From: Acidovorax benzenivorans
Lineage (GTDB): Bacteria > Pseudomonadota > Gammaproteobacteria > Burkholderiales > Burkholderiaceae_C
Reading direction: 5' to 3'
Length of the DNA stretch: 64,000 nt
NCBI RefSeq assembly: GCF_028680575.1
Contig: NZ_JAPCKI010000002.1
Coordinates: forward strand, 186,001 to 250,000
Part shown: positions 15,535 to 24,370 of the stretch, in pieces
Numbering within the stretch: the stretch's first letter is position 1
How the letters are laid out: each line of letters opens with the position of its first letter
Program-made: the position numbers and the translations under genes
The notes under the pieces: generated by a model
What the model saw: only the letters and a program-made list of their open reading frames with translations
Databases searched by the model: none
Told to the model about the DNA's origin: nothing

Positions 15535-16941
15535 ATGTCCGAATTCTTCTCGCCCTACGATGCCGACCGCCCGTTGATGCTGAAATGCAGCTGTGGCCGC
15601 GACCACACGGTGGCCGACCACCACGCCGAGGTGTCGGCCGATGCCGCCGCAGCCACTCTGCGCCAGCGCAGCGAGACCCGTGAGTTCGAGCTCTACAGCA
15701 ACGAGTTCATCGAGGCCACGCTGGTCAAGGCGCTGTTTCCGCAAGACGCGGTGCGCCGCCGCTTCATCAAGGCGGTGGGCAAGGGCACGGCCATGGCAGC
15801 CATTGCCAGCGTGCTGCCCGTGGCCAGCATGCAGGCCATGGCGCAAGAGAAACAAGGCGCGCTAGAGAAGACCAATCTCAAGATCGGCTTCATCCCGATC
15901 ACCTGCGCCACGCCGCTGATCATGGCGCACCCGCTGGGCTTCTACAGCAAGCAGGGCCTGAACGTGGAGGTGACCAAGACGGCGGGCTGGGCGCTGATCC
16001 GCGACAAGATGATCAACAAGGAGTACGACGCCACACACTTCCTGTCGCCCATGCCGCTGGCGATCTCGATGGGCCTGGGCTCGAACGCCACGCCCATGAA
16101 CGTGGCCACCATTCAGAACGTGAACGGCCAGGCCATCACGCTCGCCCTGAAGCACAAGGACAACCGCGACCCCAAGAACTGGAAGGGCTTCAAGTTCGCG
16201 ATTCCCTTCGAGTACAGCATGCACAACTTCCTGCTGCGCTACTACCTGGCCGAGGCGGGGCTGAACCCCGACACTGACGTGCAACTGCGCGTGGTGCCAC
16301 CGGCCGAGATGGTGGCCAACCTGCGCGCGGGCAATATCGACGGCTTTCTCGGCCCCGATCCGTTCAACCAGCGCGCCGTGTTCGAGGAGGTCGGCTTCAT
16401 CCACCTGCTGACCAAGGACCTGTGGAACGGCCACCCCTGCTGCGCCTTTGGCACCAGCACCGAGTTCATCCAGAAGAACCCCAACACCTTCGCCGCGCTG
16501 TACCGCGCCGTGCTCACCTCGGCTGCGATGGCGCGCGACCCCAAGAACCGCGAACTGATCGCCAAAGTGATCGCACCCCAGGCCTACCTGAACCAGCCCG
16601 AGGCGGTGCTCAACCAGGTGCTCACCGGCAAGTTTGCCGACGGCCTGGGCAAGATCCAGAATGTGCCCGACCGCGCGGACTTTGATCCCATGCCGTGGCA
16701 GAGCATGGCTGTGTGGATGCTCACGCAGATGCAGCGCTGGGGCTACATCAAGGGCGATGTGGACTACAAGCAGATCGCCGAAAAGGTGTTCCTCATCACC
16801 GATGCGAAAAAGCAGATGAAGGCACTGGACCAGAAGGTGCCCGAGGGCGCGTACCCCAAGTTCAAGATCATGGGGCGCGAATTCGATGCTGCCAAGGCGA
16901 GCGAGTACGCCAAGAGCTTCCCCATTCGGAAAGTCGCGTGA
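15535..16941 (+). CDS. Cyanate/nitrate ABC transporter substrate-binding protein (NrtA/CynA-like)
   Basis: 468-residue periplasmic binding protein of the NrtA/CmpA family. The mature domain begins near residue 110 (NLKIGFIPITCATPLIMAHPLG). An internal Tat-like signal occupies about residues 74-104: RRRFIKAVGKGTAM, a hydrophobic stretch, then AMAQ. It is preceded by an unusual ~73-residue N-terminal extension with a Cys/His-rich CSCGRDH...DHH motif (Cys18, Cys20, His24, His29, His30). The permease gene starts 1 bp after the stop. Linkage to cyanase makes cyanate the most likely ligand; nitrate or nitrite are alternatives within the family. Confidence 0.9.
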   Translation: MSEFFSPYDADRPLMLKCSCGRDHTVADHHAEVSADAAAATLRQRSETREFELYSNEFIEATLVKALFPQDAVRRRFIKAVGKGTAMAAIASVLPVASMQAMAQEKQGALEKTNLKIGFIPITCATPLIMAHPLGFYSKQGLNVEVTKTAGWALIRDKMINKEYDATHFLSPMPLAISMGLGSNATPMNVATIQNVNGQAITLALKHKDNRDPKNWKGFKFAIPFEYSMHNFLLRYYLAEAGLNPDTDVQLRVVPPAEMVANLRAGNIDGFLGPDPFNQRAVFEEVGFIHLLTKDLWNGHPCCAFGTSTEFIQKNPNTFAALYRAVLTSAAMARDPKNRELIAKVIAPQAYLNQPEAVLNQVLTGKFADGLGKIQNVPDRADFDPMPWQSMAVWMLTQMQRWGYIKGDVDYKQIAEKVFLITDAKKQMKALDQKVPEGAYPKFKIMGREFDAAKASEYAKSFPIRKVA

Positions 16942-16942
16942 T

Positions 16943-17812
16943 ATGGGCACGACCAAGAACCTCAACCTGCGCGCGGGCCTGTTGTCCGTGCTCATCTTCC
17001 TGGCCCTGCTGGGCATCTGGTACATCGCCACGGCGTCGTCTGGTGCGGCCACCAGCACGGCGGGCATGACGGCGGAGCAGATCGAGTACGCCAAGATGAT
17101 GGGCAAGGACCCGGGCGCCAGCGCCAAGGGCAGCGGCTTCCCCTCACTGGCAGAGATGGGCCGTACCGTGTGGGGGCACGTGTCCAACCCGTTTTATGAC
17201 AACGGCCCCAACGACAAGGGCATCGCCATCCAGCTGGCGCATTCGCTGGGCCGTGTGGCGCTGGGCTTCGGCCTGGCCTGCCTGGTGGCGATACCGCTGG
17301 GCTTCATCATCGGCATGTCGCCGCTGCTGCGCCGTGCGTTCGACCCGTTCATTCAGGTGCTCAAGCCCATCAGCCCGCTGGCGTGGATGCCGCTCGCGCT
17401 CTACACCATCAAGGACTCGTCGATCTCGGGCATCTTCGTCATATTCATCTGCTCGGTCTGGCCCATGCTGGTCAACACGGCGTTTGGTGTGGCGTCGGTC
17501 AAGCGCGAGTGGCTCAACGTATCGGCCACGCTGCAGGTCAACCCGCTGCGCAAGGCCTTCCTGGTGATCTTGCCCGCCGCAGCGCCCACCATCCTCACGG
17601 GCATGCGCATCAGCATGGGCATCGCGTGGCTGGTGATCGTGGCTGCCGAGATGCTGGTGGGCGGCACGGGGATTGGCTACTTCGTGTGGAACGAGTGGAA
17701 CAACCTGTCGCTCACCAACGTGATCTTTGCCATCCTGGTGATTGGCGTGGTGGGCATGTTGCTCGACCTGGTCTTCGGCCAGCTGCAGAAGGTGGTGACC
17801 TATGTGGAGTGA
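16943..17812 (+). CDS. Cyanate/nitrate ABC transporter permease (NrtB/CynB-like)
   Basis: 289-residue inner-membrane permease of the nitrate/taurine/cyanate importer class. A first helix (LSVLIFLALLGIWYIATA) is followed by a periplasmic segment of ~75 residues and a five-helix core. The ATPase-contact loop is near NVSATLQVNPLRKAFLVILPAAAPTILTGMRI (the EAA loop). I chose the ATG at 16943 directly after the binding-protein stop; the in-frame upstream ATG at 16886 lies inside that gene. The last 11 bp overlap the ATPase reading frame, so the transporter subunits are translationally coupled. Confidence 0.92.
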   Translation: MGTTKNLNLRAGLLSVLIFLALLGIWYIATASSGAATSTAGMTAEQIEYAKMMGKDPGASAKGSGFPSLAEMGRTVWGHVSNPFYDNGPNDKGIAIQLAHSLGRVALGFGLACLVAIPLGFIIGMSPLLRRAFDPFIQVLKPISPLAWMPLALYTIKDSSISGIFVIFICSVWPMLVNTAFGVASVKREWLNVSATLQVNPLRKAFLVILPAAAPTILTGMRISMGIAWLVIVAAEMLVGGTGIGYFVWNEWNNLSLTNVIFAILVIGVVGMLLDLVFGQLQKVVTYVE

Positions 17813-18686
17813 TGTCGCCCAGCGCCCGGCTGTTCCAGCCCCTCTTGCCACTGATGCCACTGACGCCCCGCAACGAAAGGCCTCTGCCGTGACCCAAGGC
17901 TTCCTCCAGATCGACCGGCTGAGCAAAGCCTTTGTGCTCGCCAAGCCCGTGTTTGCTGATGTGTCGTTCACGCTCGACAAGGGCGAGTTCGTCTGCATCA
18001 TCGGCCACTCGGGCTGCGGCAAGACCACCATCCTCAACGTGCTGGCGGGGCTGGACACCGCCACCTCGGGCACCGTCATCATGGACGGGCGCGAAGTGGC
18101 TGGCCCCAGTCTGGACCGGGGCGTGGTGTTCCAGAGCCACGCGCTCATGCCGTGGCTCACGGTGCGCCAGAACATCGCGTTTGCCGTGAAGTCGCGCTGG
18201 CCCGACTGGAAGAAGGCCCAGGTCGATGCGCATGTGGAGAAGTTCGTGGCGCTGGTGGGCCTGAGCCCTGCCATCGACAAAAAGCCTTCGCAACTCTCAG
18301 GCGGCATGAAACAGCGCGTGGGCATTGCGCGCGCGTTCTCCATCCAGCCCAAGATGTTGCTGCTGGATGAGCCCTTCGGCGCGCTCGATGCGCTCACGCG
18401 CGGCACCATCCAGGACGAGTTGATGGCCATCGTGCGCCAGACGCAGCAGACGGTGTTCATGATCACCCACGACGTGGACGAAGCCATCCTGCTGGCCGAC
18501 CGCATCCTGCTCATGAGCAACGGCAATGAGACAGCCGACGGCTATCGCCCCGGCGGCATCGCCGAGGTGGTGGTGAACCCGCTGCCGCGCGAACGCACGC
18601 GCACTAGCCTGCACCACCTGGACGGCTACTACGCGCTGCGCAACCACATCGTGGACTTTCTCGTCACCCGAGCCAAAGCCCACTGA
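17802..18686 (+). CDS. Cyanate/nitrate ABC transporter ATP-binding protein (NrtD/CynD-like)
   Basis: 294-residue ATPase with Walker A GHSGCGKTT, Q-loop VFQSHALMPWLTV, signature LSGGMKQRVGIARAF, Walker B MLLLDEPFGALD and the switch histidine in MITHDVDEA, all intact. The ~30 residues before FLQIDRLSKAF are low-complexity, and a GTG at 17889 is an alternative start. It energises cyanate uptake together with the two genes upstream. A 111-bp spacer with a short G/C hairpin separates it from cyanase. Confidence 0.92.
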   Translation: MWSDVAQRPAVPAPLATDATDAPQRKASAVTQGFLQIDRLSKAFVLAKPVFADVSFTLDKGEFVCIIGHSGCGKTTILNVLAGLDTATSGTVIMDGREVAGPSLDRGVVFQSHALMPWLTVRQNIAFAVKSRWPDWKKAQVDAHVEKFVALVGLSPAIDKKPSQLSGGMKQRVGIARAFSIQPKMLLLDEPFGALDALTRGTIQDELMAIVRQTQQTVFMITHDVDEAILLADRILLMSNGNETADGYRPGGIAEVVVNPLPRERTRTSLHHLDGYYALRNHIVDFLVTRAKAH

Positions 18687-18797
18687 TTTCCTGAATAGCC
18701 CAGCACTGTCGTGTTGCCCCTTGGGGGGCAGGGAGTGCTGCACCCTGAAGTTTCTGTTCCCTGTTCCAAAACCCATCCAACCGAAGGAGCCATCACC

Positions 18798-19241
18798 ATG
18801 AACCGCAACGACGTTACCGAAAAGATCATCAGCACCAAGGTCGCCAAGGGCCTGCAATGGGAGGCCATTGCCAAGAAGGTCGGCCAGTCTAAGGAATGGA
18901 CCACGGCCCTGTGCCTGGGCCAGATGACCGCCACAGCCGAACAGGCCAAGGTGCTGAGCAAGATCTTCGGCCTCACGGCCGAGGAGCAGAAGTGGCTGCA
19001 AGTGGTGCCTTACAAGGGCTCGCTGCCCACGCCCGTGCCCACCGACCCGCTGATCTACCGCTGGTACGAGGTGGTGAGCGTGTACGGAACCACCATCAAG
19101 GAGCTGATCCACGAGGAGTTTGGCGATGGCATCATGAGCGCCATCGACTTCAGCATGGACATCCAGCGCGAAGCCAATCCCAATGGCGACCGCGTGAATG
19201 TGGTCCTGTCCGGCAAGTTCCTGCCCTATAAGCAGTATTAA
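18798..19241 (+). CDS. cynS: Cyanate hydratase (cyanase)
   Basis: 147-residue cyanase. It converts cyanate and bicarbonate to ammonia and carbon dioxide (through carbamate), both detoxifying cyanate and supplying nitrogen. The catalytic residues are present as Arg88, Glu91 and Ser114 (IYRWYE and IMSAIDF), a constant offset of eight from Arg96, Glu99 and Ser122 of the E. coli enzyme. The N-terminal domain is helix-turn-helix-like (AKGLQWEAIAKKVG), and the end LPYKQY matches the family. I chose the ATG at 18798, preceded by GAAGGAG; the longer open frame to 18711 is non-coding. Lying behind the transporter on the same strand, it completes an uptake-and-degradation operon. Confidence 0.97.
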   Translation: MNRNDVTEKIISTKVAKGLQWEAIAKKVGQSKEWTTALCLGQMTATAEQAKVLSKIFGLTAEEQKWLQVVPYKGSLPTPVPTDPLIYRWYEVVSVYGTTIKELIHEEFGDGIMSAIDFSMDIQREANPNGDRVNVVLSGKFLPYKQY

Positions 19242-19347
19242 CCCCCTGAGGCGCTTTGCGCCTTCCCCCTTTCTCTCAAATTGCTGCGCAATTTGGGAAG
19301 GGGGACACCGCCAGCGCGGCGGGACGGCCCTTGCGCGGCGGTCGCTG
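19241..19347. repeat. GC-rich dispersed element B, copy 2
   Basis: Same block order as the copy at 6840-6919: CCCCCTGAGGCGC-TTT-GCGCC, then GGGGGACACCGCCAGCGCGG and GGCCCTTGCGCGG. This copy also carries an inner CAAATTGC-TG-CGCAATTTG hairpin. It starts at the cynS stop codon and probably ends that transcript. Confidence 0.65.
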
Positions 19348-19455
19348 ACATGGGCTGTGCGGGTGCGTCGGCCACGCGTCTCGCACAGTCCCGCCGTTCG
19401 AATGCAAGGTTTACCGGCAACACGCACGTCTGCTGGGGCCGGTCGGGCATGAGGC

Positions 19456-20034
19456 CTACGCCGCCTTCCAGAAGATGTAGTCGGCCTGGTACTTCACGAT
19501 CTGGCGCTCGCCCTTGTTGGCCATGGTGCAGGCGGCCGCAGGGGCTACGCCGCCCTTCAAAGCCACGCGTTGGATGAAGGTGACGCCCGTCAGGGCGCCC
19601 GTGCCCATGGCGGGGTTGGCCTTGACCAACTGGTAGGGCAGGTTGCCCGTGCCCGAGGGCGCCACGGCGAGCTGTGTGGCGGTCAGCTTGGAGCCATCGT
19701 TGGATTCCCAGGTGGCGGGTGGTCCGTAATACGTGCCCACGGGCTTGCCGCTGCGGTCGTTCAGCGCGGCCTTGGGGCCCACAAACACCCATTCGGTCTG
19801 GCCGGGCATGTTGGTCTTGTCGCGGCATTCGTAGGTGATCTCGCCCACGCCCACGGTTTCCATGGCGACCTTGTTGCCTGCAGGCACCTTGATGGCGTCG
19901 GGCAGGCTGTCTTGCGAATACATGGATTGGGAGGGCGGCGACATCATCGAGCCGCAGGCGGTCAGCAACACAGCGGCGGCAACCGCGCCGGTCAAGGGGA
20001 TCAGGCGGTGGATGGTGGACGGGGTGGTGGTCAT
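19456..20034 (-). CDS. DUF3455 family lipoprotein
   Basis: 192-residue exported protein of the DUF3455 family, function unknown. The N-terminus is a lipoprotein signal: a positively charged start, the hydrophobic run GAVAAAVLLTAC and a lipobox cysteine near residue 27. The mature part has the family features VPAGNKVAMETVGVGEITYECR (near the start) and WESNDGSKLTA, and the C-terminal YQADYIFWKA. Fungal and bacterial members are small secreted beta-rich proteins. It is transcribed alone, converging on cynS with element B between them. A 144-bp gap separates it from the rubredoxin operon. Confidence 0.8.
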   Translation of the reverse strand: MTTTPSTIHRLIPLTGAVAAAVLLTACGSMMSPPSQSMYSQDSLPDAIKVPAGNKVAMETVGVGEITYECRDKTNMPGQTEWVFVGPKAALNDRSGKPVGTYYGPPATWESNDGSKLTATQLAVAPSGTGNLPYQLVKANPAMGTGALTGVTFIQRVALKGGVAPAAACTMANKGERQIVKYQADYIFWKAA

Positions 20035-20178
20035 GGCGTTTCTCTCTGTGTCGATGGGTTGAAAAGGCAGCAGCCACTTGCGTTGCTGCTATCTATGACT
20101 ACTCACCAAAACGCCGGTTGGATTCAGCCGGGTGCAAAAATTTTTCGCGACCCGGCTTGGGGCGCTGAACCCCCTTTG

Positions 20179-21504
20179 TCAATGAAGCGTCAGCGGCCGG
20201 GTGGTGGTCTTCACCCGCACCACCGCAGCCCGGTGCTCGTAGGGGCTGGCCTTCTGGCCCAGTACGGCAGCCGCCAGGGTGCGCGCCTGCCGGGCAATCG
20301 GTTCGATGTACCGGCTGCATTGCCCGTCGATGCTGATGCAGTCGCCCAGCGCATGGATGCCGGGCACGCTGGTCTGCAGCGTGTCTGCACTCACCGCAAT
20401 GCCGTGGGCCCAATCGAGCCCTGCACTCTGTGCCAGGCGGAGGGGTGGCAACAGGCCCGCGGCCACCACCACTTCGTCGGCCGCAAAACGTTGCCCGCTG
20501 GTGGTGGTGACGCGGTAGCGTGACCCCACGCGCTCTACCTGTTGCACCTGCAGACCGCCCGCAAAGCGGATGGACAGATCTTTCCAGGCGTCGAGCAGCT
20601 GCGGCCCCGCCTGCTGGTCGTGCCAGCGCGCCAGCGGTTCGGCGGCCGTGTCCAGCAGTGTGATGCGGTGCCCGCCCAGCGCCAGGTCGTTGGCCAGCTC
20701 ACTGCCGATCAGACCCGCGCCGATGATGAGTACGTCCTTGGGTTGGTCGCTCAGGTGCTGGCGCAGGCGCTGGTAGGCGTCCAGGTGGTTGATGCGCCAG
20801 CACAGGCTGGCGGGCAAGCCCGGCGGCAAGGCAGCCTGCGCACCGTGGGCCAGTACCAGGTGGCCATAGCGCAGCGTGCCCCGGGTGGTGCGCAGCTGGC
20901 GCGTGTCGGCGCAGATGCGCACGGCGTGGGTGTGGGCCAGCAAGGTGACGCCCAGGCGCTGTGCTGCCGCGTTGCCGGTTTCGGACACCAGGGCCGATGG
21001 GGCCAGCTGGCGCGCCATGGCCACCGACAGCAAAGGCTTGTCGTACCGGTCGCCCGCGCAGGCCGTCACCAGGGTGATGGGCAGCGTGGCGCTGTGCTGG
21101 CGCAGGGTTTCGGCCAGTTGCCAGCCTGCGCGGCCTGCGCCGACGATGACCACGCCCGGCTCGCCACGCACGCGGATGGAGGCGGCTGGCGCTGCGCTGG
21201 CCTGCGCCCGCAATGCCTCGAGCGTGGGGGCTTCGTACAGCGAAAAATCGGCCTTGGTCACGCCGCACAGCGGGCACGCCCAGTCGTCGGGAATGTCCGC
21301 CAGCCGCGTGCCGGGCGGCAGGCCGCCGTCGGGGTCGCCGTCGGCCTCGTGGTAGATGTAGCCACAAGCGTTGCAGATGTAGCTCTGCCAGGGCGCCTGG
21401 GCCGCCGCGTCGGTAAACGCATCGCACAGCGCCTGCGAGGTGACGCTCAACGCAAACCCGGACACCGGCGGCGTGGTCGTGGCGGTGGTGATGGCAGACG
21501 TCAT
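20179..21504 (-). CDS. Rubredoxin fused to NAD(P)H-dependent rubredoxin reductase
   Basis: 441 residues. Residues about 35-95 are a rubredoxin: both Cys-x-x-Cys knuckles are present in [16 protein letters not shown] and [13 protein letters not shown], so it should bind one iron. Residues about 112-430 are an FAD/NAD(P)H reductase, with [18 protein letters not shown] for [21 protein letters not shown] for NAD(P)H and GIHALGDC for the flavin. Electrons would flow from NAD(P)H through FAD to the attached rubredoxin and then to an oxygenase or dehydrogenase. I chose the ATG at 21504, which overlaps the stop of the acyl-CoA dehydrogenase-like gene. It is the last gene of the sigma-54-linked operon; the natural electron acceptor is unknown. 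Confidence 0.9.
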   Translation of the reverse strand: MTSAITTATTTPPVSGFALSVTSQALCDAFTDAAAQAPWQSYICNACGYIYHEADGDPDGGLPPGTRLADIPDDWACPLCGVTKADFSLYEAPTLEALRAQASAAPAASIRVRGEPGVVIVGAGRAGWQLAETLRQHSATLPITLVTACAGDRYDKPLLSVAMARQLAPSALVSETGNAAAQRLGVTLLAHTHAVRICADTRQLRTTRGTLRYGHLVLAHGAQAALPPGLPASLCWRINHLDAYQRLRQHLSDQPKDVLIIGAGLIGSELANDLALGGHRITLLDTAAEPLARWHDQQAGPQLLDAWKDLSIRFAGGLQVQQVERVGSRYRVTTTSGQRFAADEVVVAAGLLPPLRLAQSAGLDWAHGIAVSADTLQTSVPGIHALGDCISIDGQCSRYIEPIARQARTLAAAVLGQKASPYEHRAAVVRVKTTTRPLTLH

Positions 21505-22658
21505 GCAGGCATCTCCTCGGTGCTGAGCCGGGCGATCTCCTTGCGCAGGTGCTTGATGGCGGGCGTGACGATGGCCACAAAGTGCGACTCGCGCACGCGC
21601 CGCTGCACGTCCGAGCTCATCAGGTAGCCGCGCGCACCCTGGTGCATCAGGGCGGACTGGGCGGCGCGCAGGCACAGCTCCGCGCCGTGGGCACGGGCGT
21701 CCAGCACGTCAATGAAGAAATCAGTGCTTGTGTCGAACGGGGTCTGGGCCAGTTGCATGACGCGTGCGGTCAGTGCATCCAGCTCGGCCTGCAGCGCGTC
21801 GGGCCGGTCTTCCAGGAACTGGTTGACATGGCCCAGTTGAGCCTCCACCGCCCACATCGAGTCGATGGCGCCCTGGGTGATGCCCACCGCCATGCCACAT
21901 TGCAGCATCACAAACGCAGCGCGGATGCGGGCGATGAAAGGCCGGGTAGGGTCGGCCATGGTGTCGGCCGTGCCGATGAAATGGTCCTTGAGCCGCAGCG
22001 CATAGGTGCCCGTGCCCTCCATGGCGGAGAAGCTGGGGCATTCGCGCATCTCCACGCCCGGTGCGTCGCAGCGCAGCAGGAACATCACCTCGCGCTGGCT
22101 GGCCGCACCGTCGGCCTCCACCACCGCCGCAATCGCGCCGCAGTAGTGGTCGGGCCCCAGGTTGCTCACCCAGGGCAGGGTGCCGTTGACGAGGTAGCCG
22201 CCCTCCACCGGCGTGGCCTTGAGCAGCAGGCTTTCGATCTGCGCATAGCTCTTCATGGGGTTGGACAGCGCCGTGCCGCCCATGCCTGCGCCGCTGGCGT
22301 GGCGCTGCAGCACATCGCCCATCAGCGTGGGGTTGCCCGACTGCTGCAGGTACAGCCCACACACCGCCTGGCACCACATCATGAAGCCGGTGGCGCCGCA
22401 CACGCGCGAGGCCTCAGCCATGGCGCGGATGGCCAGGCCGTAGTCGGCCGGGCCGGCGGTGCTGTCCAGGTGTGCACTCATCGCGCCCACGGCGGCCAGC
22501 TGCTGCAGCTCCGCGCAGGGGTAGTAGCCGGTGCGGTCAATCGCCTCCACCTGCGCGGCCAGCGGGCCCTGGGCAATCTCGCGCACGGCGGCCAGCAGCG
22601 CATCGCCCCGCAGGGCGCCGTCCAGGTGGAGTTGGGGAGGGAGGTCGGCGGGGTTCAT
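21501..22658 (-). CDS. Acyl-CoA dehydrogenase family protein
   Basis: 385-residue flavoprotein with the acyl-CoA dehydrogenase fold: an N-terminal helical part, a middle barrel around [19 protein letters not shown], and C-terminal helices ending [20 protein letters not shown]. The catalytic glutamate of true acyl-CoA dehydrogenases is not evident, which puts it nearer the monooxygenase-like or sulfur-acquisition members (DszC/SfnB type), though I cannot assign a subfamily. It sits between an OsmC protein and a rubredoxin-reductase fusion, with a rhodanese at the head of the operon. Redox chemistry on an organosulfur compound is a sensible but untested inference. Confidence 0.8.
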   Translation of the reverse strand: MNPADLPPQLHLDGALRGDALLAAVREIAQGPLAAQVEAIDRTGYYPCAELQQLAAVGAMSAHLDSTAGPADYGLAIRAMAEASRVCGATGFMMWCQAVCGLYLQQSGNPTLMGDVLQRHASGAGMGGTALSNPMKSYAQIESLLLKATPVEGGYLVNGTLPWVSNLGPDHYCGAIAAVVEADGAASQREVMFLLRCDAPGVEMRECPSFSAMEGTGTYALRLKDHFIGTADTMADPTRPFIARIRAAFVMLQCGMAVGITQGAIDSMWAVEAQLGHVNQFLEDRPDALQAELDALTARVMQLAQTPFDTSTDFFIDVLDARAHGAELCLRAAQSALMHQGARGYLMSSDVQRRVRESHFVAIVTPAIKHLRKEIARLSTEEMPA

Positions 22659-22702
22659 GGGGCTCCTTGGGTGCGCGGGGCGGGGTCGATAGCGGTGGGC
22701 TT

Positions 22703-23272
22703 TTAGTCCGCCAGGCTGATCTCGAAAGGAATGGGGTTGCGCATGCTGTTCGCCACCGGCGAGTAGAAGTTGGCGTGCTGCACGATCTCGTCCAGTACCT
22801 CGCGCGGTGCATCGCCCTCCACCAGCACCTTCACGCGGATCGCCTGAAAGCCCATCTCCGGCGGCGTCTTCTGCAATGCGCCACCCGCACCCCAGGCGGC
22901 GGGGTTACCGATGTCGCCTTCCATGAAGACCTCGATCTTGCTGAGCTTGACCTGCTTCCAGGTGGCCACGGCCGTGATGCCCACGGCCAGGCAGCCGCCC
23001 AGGCCCGACAGCACGATCTCGCCGGGCGCAGGCGCCGTGTCCTGACCGAACAGGTGCAGGGGCTCGTCCACCACCACCGGCGCATGGTTGCCCACATAGC
23101 TCAGCGAGCGGTACTGCCCCTCCATCACCGTGTGGACCTTGTTGGTGCCCCGGCTGGCGGGGTTGTTGCGGCCCTTGTCGGCAAAGGCCATCAGCCCGTC
23201 GCGGTCGATGGGGCGCAGGTGCGTGTGCACGGTGGTGACGGGGGCAGAGGGTTCCAGCAGATCGGTGGACAT
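22703..23272 (-). CDS. OsmC family protein
   Basis: 189-residue OsmC/Ohr-fold protein. The signature LSGLGGCLAVGITAVATWKQVKL holds the first reactive cysteine, but the second conserved cysteine of Ohr is replaced in the C-terminal part (VQHANFYSPVANSMRNP). It is therefore not a canonical hydroperoxide reductase and may handle persulfides or other thiols. I chose the ATG at 23272 (MSTDLLEPS); an upstream frame adds 21 unlikely residues. It lies 87 bp after the rhodanese gene and 44 bp before the acyl-CoA dehydrogenase-like gene, in the same operon. Confidence 0.85.
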   Translation of the reverse strand: MSTDLLEPSAPVTTVHTHLRPIDRDGLMAFADKGRNNPASRGTNKVHTVMEGQYRSLSYVGNHAPVVVDEPLHLFGQDTAPAPGEIVLSGLGGCLAVGITAVATWKQVKLSKIEVFMEGDIGNPAAWGAGGALQKTPPEMGFQAIRVKVLVEGDAPREVLDEIVQHANFYSPVANSMRNPIPFEISLAD

Positions 23273-23359
23273 GGTGTTCCTTGGAGAAAGAGAAGGGAAT
23301 GCAAAAAAAGAAGGACAGGGTTCGCAGCGGGCCACGCCCGCTGCAACAACGCACGGGGC

Positions 23360-24280
23360 TCAGGCCGCCAGTGCCAGCGCAGGCTTTTTGGGGAACTTGA
23401 CCAGCGGCAGCCCGCTTTCGATCGGCAACTTGTCGTCGCGCGACCATTCGTTCCACGAGCCGAAGTACATGCGCACATCGGCAAAGCCCGCCTGCTTGAG
23501 CGCCAGGAAGGTGTTGGACGCGCGTGCGCCCTTGAAGCAATACAGGTACACCGTGTCCGCAGGGCTGATACCCGCCGTGGCGCATTCGGCGCGCACTTCG
23601 TCGGGCGACTTGAAGACGGGGCCTTGGGGCGAGGGCTTCATGAAGCGGTACCACTCCAGCCACTTGGCACCCGGCAGGCGGCCCTTGCGCGGCGCAAAGT
23701 CTTTGCCGTACGGGCTGGAGCTGTCGCCAATCCACTCGTCCACGTCGCGCACGTCCAGCAGCACGGTGTCGGTGCCCAGGGCCTCGATCACGTCCTCTTT
23801 GGTCAGCATCACATCGGTGGTGGTTAATTGGGTGGGGAAGATGGCGGGCGTGGGCACCACGGCTTCGGTGGAGATGGGCAGCTCGGCGGCCTTCCAGGCC
23901 GAGTAGCCGCCATTGAGCACCTTGACCCTGGGATAGCCCAGCCAGGTCAGCAGGTAGTAGCCCCGGCAGGATTGGCCGTAGCCGCTGTTGAGCGCATCCT
24001 CATAGAACACGGCCGTCTCCGCGCCCGACAGGCCGATGGCGCCCAGGTGCGCGGCAAAGGTGTCTTTCAGCTCCTGCAGGCCTTGGGGCGTGGAGGTGGC
24101 GAGATAGGTGAAGGTCTCGCGCAGGTTCACCGCGCCGGGGATGTGCCCTAGGGCATAGGTGTCAGCGTCGCGGGTGTCGATCAGCACCACAGGCTCTGCG
24201 GCTTGCAGGGCTTGCAGGGCTTGCAGTTGGGTGGGCGAGATGAGGACGGCGTCGGAGGCAGAGGCGGTCACGGTGCTCAT
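23360..24280 (-). CDS. Tandem-rhodanese sulfurtransferase
   Basis: 306 residues with two rhodanese domains, about 15-140 and 165-300. The second carries the active-site cysteine in YLYCFKGARASNTFLALKQAGF; the matching position of the first domain lies in SGYGQSCRGYYLLTWLGYPRVKVL. The layout fits thiosulfate or 3-mercaptopyruvate sulfurtransferases. CRKGVTA and CGSGVTA loops are not seen, so the donor is open. I chose the ATG at 24280; the ORF to 24418 runs through the repeat element. A near-consensus sigma-54 promoter lies 50-64 bp upstream of the start, making this the first gene of the operon ending at 20179. Confidence 0.88.
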   Translation of the reverse strand: MSTVTASASDAVLISPTQLQALQALQAAEPVVLIDTRDADTYALGHIPGAVNLRETFTYLATSTPQGLQELKDTFAAHLGAIGLSGAETAVFYEDALNSGYGQSCRGYYLLTWLGYPRVKVLNGGYSAWKAAELPISTEAVVPTPAIFPTQLTTTDVMLTKEDVIEALGTDTVLLDVRDVDEWIGDSSSPYGKDFAPRKGRLPGAKWLEWYRFMKPSPQGPVFKSPDEVRAECATAGISPADTVYLYCFKGARASNTFLALKQAGFADVRMYFGSWNEWSRDDKLPIESGLPLVKFPKKPALALAA

Positions 24281-24329
24281 GGGGAAACCTTTCGATGCGG
24301 TGGTGGGCGGGATGCCTGCCTCCCTTATC

Positions 24330-24344
24330 GCAACAGGTGTGCCA
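24330..24344 (-). promoter_or_regulatory. Predicted sigma-54 promoter (-24/-12) of the rhodanese operon
   Basis: On the minus strand it reads TGGCACACCTGTTGC, with GG and GC exactly 12 bases apart and every conserved position filled. The predicted start lies about 38 bp before the rhodanese ATG. A gene for a GAFTGA-type RpoN activator is the next gene upstream. Confidence 0.75.
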
Positions 24345-24370
24345 GAGCGCTTTGTATTGGTTGGATTTGA

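Noticed and set aside
15862-18526. Long minus-strand frames across the cyanate transporter genes
   Set aside because: Shadow frames; the plus strand has intact transporter motifs throughout.
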